NCBI GenBank assembly: GCA_902569115.1 | Contig: CACFTI010000003.1 | Coordinates: 1 to 40,405, forward strand | Length of the DNA stretch: 40,405 nt | Direction of reading: 5' to 3' | Origin: an uncultured Verrucomicrobiota bacterium | GTDB lineage: Bacteria > Verrucomicrobiota > Verrucomicrobiia > Opitutales > Seribacteraceae | Part shown: positions 1 to 8,772 of the stretch, piece by piece | Numbering within the stretch: the first letter of the stretch is position 1 | How the letters are laid out: the number at the start of each line of letters is the position of its first letter | Program-made: the position numbers and the translations under genes | The notes under the pieces: model-generated | Databases searched by the model: none | Told to the model about the DNA's origin: nothing | The model's input: only the letters and a program-made list of their open reading frames with translations

Positions 1-1
1 T

Positions 2-286
2 GAAAGATATGTGGTGACCGTTTCCTACGACAGCCCGGAAGTCGAAGGGTATCTTGATCTGGCGATTGGACATCTTTCCGAAGGTGCCTCCGTAGAGAAG
101 GAATTAAAGTCAGAAATTGTGAGCCATTGGGACAGGGATGCGATCTATTTGCAGGGTTGGGAGGGAGTGATTGATGCGGGAATCGTAAAGGATCCATGGG
201 CCTGGCGGGAAGAGGTTGACTGGGGATACAATGATGACGGTGAGGAGATCGCTTTTCTGGAGGAAGAGGCGGAGAATGAGGAATGA
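2..286 (+). CDS. Hypothetical protein, 5' end outside the window
   Basis: The reading frame is open from the first bases of the window, so the gene very likely begins upstream; the GTG at 11 is only the first possible internal start. The visible 94-95 residues form an acidic C-terminal part that is rich in Trp near its end (motifs GWEGV, DPWAW, EVDWGY) and finishes in a run of Glu. No family is recognised. Its stop overlaps the next start codon in an ATGA arrangement, so the two genes are probably translationally coupled and belong to one operon with the third gene. Function cannot be stated. Confidence 0.6.
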   Translation, partial: ERYVVTVSYDSPEVEGYLDLAIGHLSEGASVEKELKSEIVSHWDRDAIYLQGWEGVIDAGIVKDPWAWREEVDWGYNDDGEEIAFLEEEAENEE

Positions 287-858
287 GTGAGTATTATTTT
301 ATTCGCGGCCATGAGCCCACCGAAGAACAGCCATGGATTATTCCAGAGCCTTTTGTGGAAAAGGTTTTTGGGCATTACGAGAGGCGTGGGACTCCGTTTC
401 TGCAAAATCAAAGAAAGGTGAATCATCGAATATACCTCGACTGGTCTGGGGTTTTACATCTCGGAAGACCCTGGAGTCAATTTCCTGAGGTTCCCACTTG
501 GAGACAGTTTTTGATAAAATATGAGGGTTATTCCCGGGATGATGTGAAATACCGATTGGATAAGATTGGTTGGGTTCAAAAGGACGAATTAAATGACCGC
601 GTCTCGGAAGAATATTTCTACGACCAGTTGGCTCATAATTATATGCCTGCGGCTCAGTTCGCCCATCTTGTGGATAGTTTGAAAGTGGGCACAAGTGACG
701 AGAAGGCCGGAGAGATACTGGGACATTTACGCCGCTATGAGGGCTCGTTCACTGGTTCTGATGTCCTCTACATGCAGTTAACCGAGCCGATTACTTTATC
801 GTGGTTGCAGTGGGCATTCAACAAAGCGGGCGAACCCGCGAATTTTTATCAATTGTAA
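283..858 (+). CDS. Hypothetical protein (191 aa)
   Basis: A soluble, Trp/Tyr-rich protein of 191 residues with no signal peptide, membrane span or recognisable motif. The start ATG overlaps the previous stop (ATGA), which supports both the start and co-translation. Codon use resembles the neighbouring genes. It precedes another unknown gene by 21 bases. The aromatic-rich composition and the packing of three unknown short genes recall phage or island accessory genes, but that is only an impression. I do not recognise the family. Confidence 0.65.
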   Translation: MSEYYFIRGHEPTEEQPWIIPEPFVEKVFGHYERRGTPFLQNQRKVNHRIYLDWSGVLHLGRPWSQFPEVPTWRQFLIKYEGYSRDDVKYRLDKIGWVQKDELNDRVSEEYFYDQLAHNYMPAAQFAHLVDSLKVGTSDEKAGEILGHLRRYEGSFTGSDVLYMQLTEPITLSWLQWAFNKAGEPANFYQL

Positions 859-879
859 GAACAGAGAGAAAGTAAAGAA

Positions 880-1491
880 ATGAAGAAGACAGCACTGGAA
901 GAAGAAATACTGGAGGATGTAAACCGACTGAAGGAAGTATGGGGGATTGAGGAGCCGCTTCGATTGAGCGGTGGGTTTTACCAGAACTATTGCAATATAT
1001 CCGTAACCAACCGGAAAATCCGGAAGAAAAAGAGACAGACCTGGGCGGGGGTGCTCGCACAGGAACTGGGACATTTGCCCGAGACGGAGAAGGAATGGTT
1101 GCAGGCATTCAACCTGACGGGAGTGTTGCCCCCGAAGAAGTTTACCAAGCTACGCAACCGGTTGTGGGACTATGATCATTGTATCGAACTGCAGGACCTG
1201 AGTGATCCGGTGGGAGAGAACAGTTTGGGAGAACCTTACAAGTGCCCGACACCTTCGGCGATGGCCTATGATCTATTCAAAGCCCTGCGGGTATGGGAAT
1301 GGTTTGACCGGAGCTATCTAAGCCGATGGGAGGGCTTTCAGTACAATAATGATGGATTTCCCAAAAATCCGGGTCGTAATGTACTACTGATCAGTCGACG
1401 GTTTGGTTGGGATCTGGCCGAGGAATTGAAACCACGCTTCGGGATCATTCTTAATCTCCGCCCGACCCGGGAAGATTCCAGACAGAAGTAA
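880..1491 (+). CDS. Hypothetical protein (203 aa)
   Basis: A 203-residue soluble protein that starts with a charged helical region (many Glu/Lys in residues 1-25), has a basic stretch around residues 45-55 (RKIRKKKR) and an aromatic-rich C-terminal half (WEWFDRSYLSRWEGF). The purine-rich stretch before the ATG (agagagaaagtaaagaa) can act as a ribosome binding site. It follows the previous gene by 21 bases and is probably the last gene of the three-gene unit. One internal stretch (about 963-1175) is also open and protein-like in another frame; the long continuous frame was preferred. Family unknown. Confidence 0.6.
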   Translation: MKKTALEEEILEDVNRLKEVWGIEEPLRLSGGFYQNYCNISVTNRKIRKKKRQTWAGVLAQELGHLPETEKEWLQAFNLTGVLPPKKFTKLRNRLWDYDHCIELQDLSDPVGENSLGEPYKCPTPSAMAYDLFKALRVWEWFDRSYLSRWEGFQYNNDGFPKNPGRNVLLISRRFGWDLAEELKPRFGIILNLRPTREDSRQK

Positions 1492-1531
1492 GCGGTTGCC
1501 AACTTTTGCAGGTCAGCGTAGGGGAGAGAGT

Positions 1532-2788
1532 ATGAAGATTTCATCTCTTTCCCTGCTCTTTCTTGTATCCATTATTGGCACAGTCCTAAACGGCCAGGCC
1601 GATGGTTTGCTTCCCATGGCCAAGCCGGAAGCGGTTGGGTTGGATCCGAAAAAACTGGAAGCGGTGGATGAGAAGATGGAGGCTTTGATCGAGGAGAACC
1701 GCCTGACCGGTGGCACGGTGGTGATCGCCCGCAAGGGAAAGGTGGCCCATTTCGAGACCTATGGTCTGCGTAACCGGGAGGAGGAATTACCCATCGAGAA
1801 GGATACCATTTTTCGCATTTATTCGATGACCAAGGCGATCACATCGGTCGCTGCTTTGATGCTGTGGGAGGAGGAGAAATTGAATCTGGATGATCCATTG
1901 TCCAAGTTTTTTCTGCCCTTGAAAAAGATGAAGGTATGGAAGGATGGAAAACTGGTCGATACCGAGAGGGAAGCAACGGTGGCCGATTTGCTGAGGCATA
2001 CTTCTGGTCTGACTTACGGATGGATGTCCACCAAGCCGATCCGTGAGGCCCTGCGTTCCGCTGGGGTGTTGGACCGAAATAAAAAAATGGTCCCCATGAT
2101 GAATGGTATGGCCGAGGTGCCCCTGCAGTTTCAGCCGGGATCGGACTGGGTGTACGGTTGCTCCACGGATGTACTCGGAGGCGTGGTGGAGGTGGCATCG
2201 GGCATGCCTTTCGATAAATTTCTGGAGGAGCGAATTTTTAAGCCCTTGAAAATGAAAGATACCGGGTTTTATGTACCGGCAGAAAATGTGGACAGGTTTG
2301 CTGCCAATTATAACTACCGGAAGGGTAAGCTCACGATGATCGATGATCCTGAAACGAGCAGTTATCTGGAGAATCCGGCATTCAAATCAGGTGGGGGTGG
2401 GCTGTGCTCGACTGCGACGGATTACATGAGGTTTCTCCTGATGATTGAAAATGGAGGAAAATTTGAGGGGAAGAAATATTTATCAAAGAAGAGCGTGAAG
2501 CTGATGACCACCAATCAGATACCCAAGGGTGGGGGATGGGTGACCTTTGGTGAACAGGTCAGAGAAGGCGTGGGTTTTGGACATGGATTTTCAGTGCGGG
2601 TAAAAATGAGCAAATGGGACCCGAATGGAAGAGTCGGAGAATATGGATGGGGCGGGGCGGCCAGCACGCACTATTGGATATCGCCCAAGGATAATTTGAT
2701 TGTACTGACCCTGGAGCAGGTGATGCCCTACAATTTCAATACTGAATGGGCCCTCAAAGGTCTAATCTATGACGCGTTGGTGGACTGA
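1532..2788 (+). CDS. Exported serine hydrolase, beta-lactamase class C / EstB-like
   Basis: A member of the serine beta-lactamase-like superfamily (Beta-lactamase Pfam family, MEROPS S12-like), which in environmental bacteria usually acts as an esterase or peptidase rather than in antibiotic resistance. The start at 1532 was chosen over the in-frame ATG at 1496 because it follows a strong Shine-Dalgarno-like gggagaga and gives a typical signal peptide (Lys then a hydrophobic stretch ending near NGQA). The nucleophile motif SMTK is at residues 98-101. The second-motif region carries a Tyr-Gly-Cys-Ser (WVYGCS), and the late WGGAAST box, usual for EstB-like members, replaces the KTG triad. Length (418 aa) fits the family. 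It is the only gene of its kind here and its substrate cannot be inferred. Confidence 0.88.
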   Translation: MKISSLSLLFLVSIIGTVLNGQADGLLPMAKPEAVGLDPKKLEAVDEKMEALIEENRLTGGTVVIARKGKVAHFETYGLRNREEELPIEKDTIFRIYSMTKAITSVAALMLWEEEKLNLDDPLSKFFLPLKKMKVWKDGKLVDTEREATVADLLRHTSGLTYGWMSTKPIREALRSAGVLDRNKKMVPMMNGMAEVPLQFQPGSDWVYGCSTDVLGGVVEVASGMPFDKFLEERIFKPLKMKDTGFYVPAENVDRFAANYNYRKGKLTMIDDPETSSYLENPAFKSGGGGLCSTATDYMRFLLMIENGGKFEGKKYLSKKSVKLMTTNQIPKGGGWVTFGEQVREGVGFGHGFSVRVKMSKWDPNGRVGEYGWGGAASTHYWISPKDNLIVLTLEQVMPYNFNTEWALKGLIYDALVD

Positions 2789-2799
2789 TGGGTTTCGAG

Positions 2800-2817
2800 T
2801 TTGTGCGAGTGCACAAA
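2800..2817. other. Short inverted repeat between convergent genes
   Basis: TTTGTGC and GCACAAA form a perfect 7-bp stem around a 4-base loop (gagt), 12 bases after the serine hydrolase stop and 14 bases beyond the stop of the convergent coiled-coil gene. There is no proper T-run on either strand, so it is at best a weak bidirectional terminator or an mRNA 3'-end stabilising hairpin. Confidence 0.35.
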
Positions 2818-2830
2818 AAGAGAGCCTGGA

Positions 2831-3400
2831 TTACTCGCTTGTGTGAGGTGACTTGAAAGAGACGACCCGTTTGTCCTTGAGCTCAATATAGCCCTCCTCG
2901 TCCACTCCATCTGAATTTAAATCACCCGTGTACAAATAGACCACTTCCACATGAGGTTTAACCGATGGTCTCATACGGGTGGGGCGACCGAGGGTTTCCC
3001 GGACGGAATATTCTGACATGCGTTTGCGGATCTTGGTCCATGGTTCGGGGTTGGTCCAGGGACCGCGGGCCTGATCCTGACTGCTCTTGAATTCACGGCG
3101 AAATTTATCAAAGAATTCTTTTTTCTCGGTTTCGTCCTGCGGGATAAGCCCGGGTAATTGCTTGGCGATCTCCTGGGCCCCGCCTTTTTCCAATTCGCTA
3201 ATCCGTTCCTTTAGTTTTGCATTCTCCTGCTCAAGTGCGGCCAGCCTTTTTTCAATGGCTTCCAGTTGGGAGGCGGTGTCCACCTTTGCCGATAACTGGG
3301 AGAAGGAGAACAGAAAGATGGAGGCAAGAATTGAGAATCTCAGGTTTCCGGCAGTTTTATGAAAAATAATTTGGGGAGAAGTGAATTGAGTAAAGATCAT
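2831..3400 (-). CDS. Exported coiled-coil protein with BamE/SmpA-like C-terminal domain
   Basis: A 189-residue protein with an N-terminal hydrophobic export signal (about residues 20-38, ending near LSAK), a short leucine-zipper-like coiled coil (about residues 42-72, repeated Leu and Glu/Lys), and a C-terminal domain about residues 118-185. The last part reads like the BamE/SmpA/OmlA fold: a helix, then a VRETLGRPTRM turn and a strand pair with VVYLYTG. Such domains often bind other envelope proteins. It stands alone on the minus strand, convergent with the serine hydrolase. The domain assignment rests on motif resemblance, so the role is uncertain. Confidence 0.7.
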   Translation of the reverse strand: MIFTQFTSPQIIFHKTAGNLRFSILASIFLFSFSQLSAKVDTASQLEAIEKRLAALEQENAKLKERISELEKGGAQEIAKQLPGLIPQDETEKKEFFDKFRREFKSSQDQARGPWTNPEPWTKIRKRMSEYSVRETLGRPTRMRPSVKPHVEVVYLYTGDLNSDGVDEEGYIELKDKRVVSFKSPHTSE

Positions 3401-3559
3401 GGCGTTAAAAAAGCACCGTGAGTGATATTCGTCAATGTTTTCAAAAAAATTATGAGGGTTAAGTGGTGAAACTGAAATTTATGAAGAGTTCCTGTTTGCA
3501 CAGTTGATGGATTTCTAAAATGCTAAGTTCCGAAAATAAACCGTATCGAAAAAGATTTA

Positions 3560-4675
3560 ATGACTGATCCAAGAGATCCATTTAAAGAAGCCCGCGGGAA
3601 ATGTCCTATTCACTCGACTGAGTTTAACGGGGAGGACATACCCTTTGTTCTGGGTTTGAAGGACTTACGGAAGACGGCGAAGGATTGGCAAAATTTCAGC
3701 AGTGATCATCCGTTCAAGGTGGTTCCTCATACGGAGGAAAAGATGCGATCGATGAGGCAGATTCCAATCGAGATGGATCCTCCTGACCATACCGATTACC
3801 GGGCGTTGGTGGAGCCATTTTTTAAGCGGCCCAATGATCCTGCCTATATCGCGGATATGGAGAGCCTGATAAGTTCGATGGTGGAAGAGATGCTCGCTAC
3901 AGATAAGGTGGATGCGGTACATGAATTTGCCCTGCCTCTCCAGTGCCGGGCATTGACAAGGTTATTGAATGTTCCGGAAAGCGAAGCGGATATCTGGAAG
4001 GAGTGGGGATTGCATGCTTTAACCGAGGGGGAGGGACTCGAAGAATACACTGCTGAGCAGTTTGCCAAAGCAGAGTCACAACCGGGCGATGATTTTTTCA
4101 GCATGCTTAATCAAGTGGAGTTTCGTGGGCGGAACCTCACGCTGGAGGAGAAGCAGGGAATCGCGAATGTAACCTTTGCGGGAGGGAAGGATACGGTGAT
4201 CAATGTGGTAAGCAGTATCATCGTTTACTTTGCAGAAAACAAAGAGGCTCTAAAAACTTTAAGAGAGAATGAAAAAAATATAAACACGGCATGCGAGGAA
4301 TTTGTTCGCTATGTCAGTCCGTTGACTGCGATTGCCCGGACATGTCCACACGGAGCCCAGGTGGGGGAGCAGGATATTCCCGCGGGTGGTCGGGTGGGGC
4401 TGTGCTGGCCATCAGCCAACCGGGATGAGACTGTTTTCGAAAAGGCCGATGAGGTGGTGCTCGACCGGATACCCAATCCGCACATCGGATTTGGTTTTGG
4501 GATTCATAACTGCCTCGGTGCCCCGCAGGCACGTCTGATTATCCGGAGTTTATTGAAATCACTCTCCGAACAGGTGAAGTCAATAGAGTTGATCTCCGCA
4601 GTGCCGAGGATGGAGAACGAGGAATCCTATACACGGCAGGTCGGCTACGACCAGGCAGTCGTGAAGTTTTCTTAA
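3560..4675 (+). CDS. Cytochrome P450
   Basis: A soluble class I bacterial-type cytochrome P450 (371 aa, at the short end for the superfamily), expected to hydroxylate or epoxidise a small molecule using electrons from a ferredoxin system. The heme-binding loop GFGFGIHNCLGA gives the thiolate ligand Cys318. The I-helix oxygen-activation motif AGGKDT is at residues 207-212 and the K-helix ExxR is E247-R250. The N terminus shows the usual PPDHTDYRALV region of soluble P450s (about residues 74-84). No ferredoxin or ferredoxin reductase gene is adjacent, so the redox partner must be encoded elsewhere. There is no clear Shine-Dalgarno sequence. Substrate unknown. Confidence 0.95.
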   Translation: MTDPRDPFKEARGKCPIHSTEFNGEDIPFVLGLKDLRKTAKDWQNFSSDHPFKVVPHTEEKMRSMRQIPIEMDPPDHTDYRALVEPFFKRPNDPAYIADMESLISSMVEEMLATDKVDAVHEFALPLQCRALTRLLNVPESEADIWKEWGLHALTEGEGLEEYTAEQFAKAESQPGDDFFSMLNQVEFRGRNLTLEEKQGIANVTFAGGKDTVINVVSSIIVYFAENKEALKTLRENEKNINTACEEFVRYVSPLTAIARTCPHGAQVGEQDIPAGGRVGLCWPSANRDETVFEKADEVVLDRIPNPHIGFGFGIHNCLGAPQARLIIRSLLKSLSEQVKSIELISAVPRMENEESYTRQVGYDQAVVKFS

Positions 4676-4717
4676 GCTTGCAAAACCCTTACCCTGACGG
4701 GTCCACCTTAAAAGAAA

Positions 4718-4840
4718 TTACTTTTTGCGGTCCCATGGGTTGGGTGCCCTGGGCTCATATTGAACGACATGACTTTCTCCTTCCTGATTTGGTTTGCCAA
4801 GCATTTCAATCTCTAGGATTTTCTTGGATAAAAGCCCCAT
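4718..4840 (-). CDS. Candidate 40-aa small protein, antisense to the start of the PHP gene
   Basis: Between the P450 and PHP genes the minus strand holds an ORF of 40 codons plus TAA. The product starts MGLLSKKILEIEMLGK, is hydrophilic, and ends with a Pro/Trp/basic tail (PRAPNPWDRKK). Codon choice is ordinary and follows the purine-first pattern of real genes, which is unusual for a chance ORF. Its ATG (4838-4840) overlaps the opposite-strand ATG of the PHP gene (4839-4841). The start signal is weak: agaga lies about 10 bases upstream, while a good aggagg is too far away at 21 bases. An internal ATG (codon 12) is an alternative start. Existence and function need support from conservation or expression data. 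Confidence 0.4.
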   Translation of the reverse strand: MGLLSKKILEIEMLGKPNQEGESHVVQYEPRAPNPWDRKK

Positions 4841-5870
4841 GAATCAACTATCTCTTGTTTGCCTCCTTTCTTTCATGCCAGTCCTTGGTTTTTCAGCCAA
4901 GTGGTACAAGGGAAATACGCATGTGCACACCACGCTATGTGGACATGCGGATTCAACTCCCGAGTTTGTGGCCCAGTGGTACCATGACCGGGGATACAAT
5001 TTTTTGGTGCTCAGTGAGCATAATAAATTTATCGATCCTTCCACGGTTAAACTAAAGGGCGAGATAAGGGATGATTTTCTGCTACTGCCTGGGGAGGAAG
5101 TGACCGGTCCGGTACATAGTACGGCGATGAATATAAGTCGTTTAGTGCCCTGGGAATTTAAACATAAGGATCGTTCTAAAATTATTCAGAATCATGTGGA
5201 CGAAACAAGGAAAGCGGGGGGAGCGGTGATTCTTAATCACCCGAATTTTGGAAGGCCCATTCATTCCCACGAAATCCTACCGGTTAAGAATCTCTACATG
5301 TTCGAACTGTATAATTCTCACCCAGGGGTACATAGTTTTGGCAATGCTCATCGCCCGAATCTTGAACAGGTGTGGGACGCTTTGCTGGAGAAGAAAATGA
5401 CGATTTACGGGGTATCCTCGGACGATGCCCATAAGTTACAAAAATGGGGAGAAAAAGAAAATAACCCGGGTCGGGGTTGGGTGATGGTGAAGTCGGAAGA
5501 TTTATCTTCGGAAGCCATTACCAAGGCGATGTTGAAGGGAGATTTTTATTCATCCTCCGGTGTGATGCTCGGAAAGTTGGTACGGGGGGAATCACATATC
5601 GAACTTGCCGTAAATCAAGATGAGACCGCCTGTGAGTTGGCTTCGGAATTTCTTTTTGGAAGACCGGTAAGCAAGGGTGAGCCCGGTACTTATATCGAAT
5701 TTATTGGACCGGGAGGAGAGGTTGTGAAGTCGATGGAAGGAAATTCCGGGATCTGTAAAGTTGAGGGTGCATATCTTCGTGCCAAGGTAACTCACCGGGT
5801 GAAAAAGAAAGATGGTTCACTTCGTGAGTATTATGCCTGGACCCAACCGGTTTTTACAGACGGTCGATAG
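4839..5870 (+). CDS. Exported PHP-domain metallohydrolase
   Basis: A PHP (polymerase and histidinol phosphatase) family protein of the exported CehA-like kind, predicted to be a metal-dependent phosphoesterase or related hydrolase. From the ATG at 4839 the N terminus is a clean signal peptide (cleavage near GFSA); the longer in-frame start at 4794 would place extra residues before it. Metal-binding motifs appear in order: NTHVHTT, SEHN, GEEV, LNHPNF and SSDDAH. The last ~100 residues form a beta-rich C-terminal extension. It converges on the frameshifted cupredoxin gene, whose stop is only 12 bases away. Substrate is not evident. Confidence 0.85.
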   Translation: MNQLSLVCLLSFMPVLGFSAKWYKGNTHVHTTLCGHADSTPEFVAQWYHDRGYNFLVLSEHNKFIDPSTVKLKGEIRDDFLLLPGEEVTGPVHSTAMNISRLVPWEFKHKDRSKIIQNHVDETRKAGGAVILNHPNFGRPIHSHEILPVKNLYMFELYNSHPGVHSFGNAHRPNLEQVWDALLEKKMTIYGVSSDDAHKLQKWGEKENNPGRGWVMVKSEDLSSEAITKAMLKGDFYSSSGVMLGKLVRGESHIELAVNQDETACELASEFLFGRPVSKGEPGTYIEFIGPGGEVVKSMEGNSGICKVEGAYLRAKVTHRVKKKDGSLREYYAWTQPVFTDGR

Positions 5871-5881
5871 GGTGGTTCGCT

Positions 5882-8636
5882 TTATTTGATCCGCAGGATT
5901 CCCTGCATCGCAATCCAGTGTCCGGGAAATGTGCAAATAAACGGATAATCCCCGGCCTCTTTCGGTGCAGTGAAATGGAGGGAGTGTTGCGTGTTTGGAT
6001 CAATGACCGGAACGAAATGGAGCACTTCTGATAAATCGGGAACATAATCTTTTTCACCCGCTTTGGGATCGTTGAGCATCTTAAAGGAAGCATCGCCTAC
6101 TTTTTGGGCAGTTCCCGGTTTTACGATAACCAGATTGTGGGGCATGGCATCCACATTGACAAGTTTAAGAACGAGGGTTTCTCCTTTTTTAGCTTCTACC
6201 AATGTTTTATCATACTTCAACCCACTGATGGTTTTGATGAGGATTTCCCGGGCACCTTCCGTAATCTTGCCGGACCAATCCGGTTTCTTTTTGGGCTTGG
6301 TGTTTTCAGTACGCAGTGCCCCGATATCCCGATTTGTCGCCACCACTTTTGCAAGCCAATCGGCAGAGTAGGGTGGGTGAGGGTACATGGGTGAGGAGAA
6401 TAAATCGGCGGAGAATTCGACTCCGTCCACATCGCGAAGTTTCATCCGTAGATATAACTGCATGACCGGCTTTAATGCGGGCATTTCCACAAAGATGGAT
6501 TTTTTATTATCTAATAATTTCACGGAACGAACCGGGACAGGATCATGACCCAGGCTGTCCGGGTTATTGACGGAAAATTCCGGGGATCCATATCTTTTAC
6601 CATATTCATAATTCCATTGCTGGGCGAAAAAATTACCGATGTCTTTTCCCGTCTTTGCAACCAGTTCGACTGCAAAGTCAATGCGGAGGCCGTTTTCGTG
6701 AGCCTTAAATCCAATCGGTTTTCTGACCTTCCCTCCGAGGTAGCGAACCCGGTGAAAGCAGCCGTCCTGGGTTGAATAATCTCCCCAACCGTCCAGACCC
6801 ACGGTGTAAAGCTGACCATCCTTTGGATGAAAGGCTCCACGCATAACACCCGCAAGAAATTCTCCTTCCAGCGGAACGACCGCACCCTGCGGGCGCTTGG
6901 ATGTGCCATCCCGAAGGATAAGATAATGTGCGTTGGCCCCATAGCTCAGGCCCACATGAGATCCTGCAAAAGGTTCCCATTGTTCGCTGGTGATCTCCAC
7001 CATGCCCCCGGTGGAATTATCCACACCCCGGGGAACAAAACAGATAGGGGGGGGCAATCTTATCTTTCTCCCCGGAATTCCCGTAGTGTTCGCCCTGGTT
7101 GACTTCAATGATGGCGGATGCAGGAGTCCAAGTTCCTTCCTGGGGGGCGGCCCAGAAATAATCTTTTGATCCGCCAACGCCCATACAGTTACGGACTCCA
7201 TAGGCGAGGACTTCGGTCTTACGATTGGTTCCGGTACGGAATAAATTGGTATGCTGAATGAAATAAAAGGCACCATCTCCTGTCCGGTGAAGACCAAAGG
7301 TATGAGTATGGCTCCGGTTGAAACCGCCAAAATCATTGGCGTACTTTTCATAGTAATCCACTTCCTCGTCGTCATTGGAATCGTGAAGGATGGAAATTTG
7401 GCAACGGTCGAGGACGAAGACTCCTTCTTTATCGATATGGATTCCGACTGGCTGGTTGAATCCGGTGGCATACCGTTGCCAGGTAACTTTATCTAGGCTG
7501 TCACTTATTCCTTTTACCAACCAGATGTCGCCGGGCAGGCTCGCGACGAGGGCATCTCCATTGGGAAGGAAGGCCATGCTGGTCAACTGCATGACTGTGT
7601 TATAGGGGTTGTTGTATGGGACATTGAGTGTGTCCACGGCATAGGCTGATCCGTTCTTTGGCTTTCCCAATTTGCCTGGAACTTGGAGAACATCATTCCA
7701 GCGTTTTTTTATTTTACGGTCATTTTTTAAATGAGCGATCGCGGAGGCTATTTCCTTATCCTCGTCGTCCCTGGAAATTCGAATCACAACGCTGGCATTT
7801 TTCTGAATACCTTCCGCAATGATTTCCCCGTCTTTCCATCGGATATTTTGGATGCCTTGAATTTGGGAGAAGTTTACTTTGATGTCTTTGTCGATTACCT
7901 GACAGGGGAGAGAGACTTTGGCGGATGGATTTAAAAAGTCGATCCGTCGAAAGAATGAATTTGTGGAGGACCAGGGTTCATCCTCAATCCGGGCAGAGCC
8001 GATACGGTATTCGAAGACCACCCGTTTGCCAAATCTACGGAGTCCGAGGTATTCGCCTCCATTGGGCATTTTTGCCTGATCGATCTGAAACCATGGTTTT
8101 GCCTGAATCGTGGCTCCACGGGAGGAACCCCACCGAAAAGGACCGAAAGTGAGCCACCCTTCTGACCAGACTGCCCGGTAAGAAAGAGTCTGGGGATCAA
8201 AGCAGGTGGAGAGTAAATGTCCGTCTCCTAATTTTACACAGACTCCTTTTTCGACATTAAATCCTTTGGGTCCCTTGATCACATGAGCAAAATGTTCCCC
8301 GGTATCTCCATCATTCCACCTGCCGTCGTTGTGTCCATTTTGATTGTGTTTTCCCCAGTGCCCATGGAGTCCGCCATCAAGACCCGGGAATGCAGGGATG
8401 ACTGCAGGGATCTTATCGGGGTGGGCCATGTAGTAATCAGCCTGCCTTTGATAAAAGTCATAGACCCGGGCCTCATTGACAGTCTCATCCGCCAAACTAT
8501 AGCCAGTCCGTCCTTTTTGGGGGTCAGAATATGGATACTTGCCAGCCGTGGCGATATTCAGTGAGTTCCCGCTTGCAAAGGGGAATGAAAGGATGAAAGT
8601 GGCCCCCGCAATCAGAAGCAATCTCAATTTTTGCAT
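5882..8636 (-). CDS. Exported DUF6797-like / beta-propeller / cupredoxin protein, frameshifted
   Basis: Two overlapping minus-strand frames (8636 to 7017 and 7471 to 5882) join into one 917-residue protein if one C is removed from the C8 run at 7047-7054. The first part has a signal peptide (to about residue 23), an N-terminal region like the DUF6797 proteins of Verrucomicrobia and Planctomycetes (about 30-200), then a propeller resembling sorbosone/glucose dehydrogenase-type domains (MAFLPNGDALVAS, residues ~345 onward). The C-terminal ~110 residues are a plastocyanin/azurin-like domain with a full type-1 copper set: His in MPHN (833), Cys901, His906 and Met910 in FICTFPGHWIAM. A periplasmic oxidoreductase using a built-in copper electron carrier is a reasonable inference. 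As sequenced, translation stops 11 codons after the C run. Confidence 0.8.
7047..7054. other. Frameshift site: G8/C8 homopolymer
   Basis: Eight G on the + strand (C8 in the gene). In the upstream frame Ala528 (gcc) is followed by Pro-Pro and then an out-of-frame stop; with seven C the frame continues as APPICFVPRGVD directly into the downstream part. One extra base therefore explains the break completely. Confidence 0.85.
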
Positions 8637-8772
8637 GATGGTTAATAAAATGAACTTCGCTGAAATGGCAATGGGATAGCTAGTCTTTCGGGTGGCAATC
8701 TTCAGTGAATTTTCAATGGTCCATGGGGTAATGTTCCTTGAACTCTTCGGCTAATCCTGATCTGGTCATCTT

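Noticed and set aside
963-1178. Second open frame inside the 203-aa gene, reading LPELLQYIRNQPENPEEKE and a Gly-rich stretch
   Set aside because: It looks protein-like but has no start signal, ends at 1173-1175, and the other frame runs uninterrupted for 203 codons with G/C-rich third positions like its neighbours.
4676-4717. Terminator after the P450 gene (ACCC-TGAC-GGGT)
   Set aside because: A stem of only 4 bp with no T-run.
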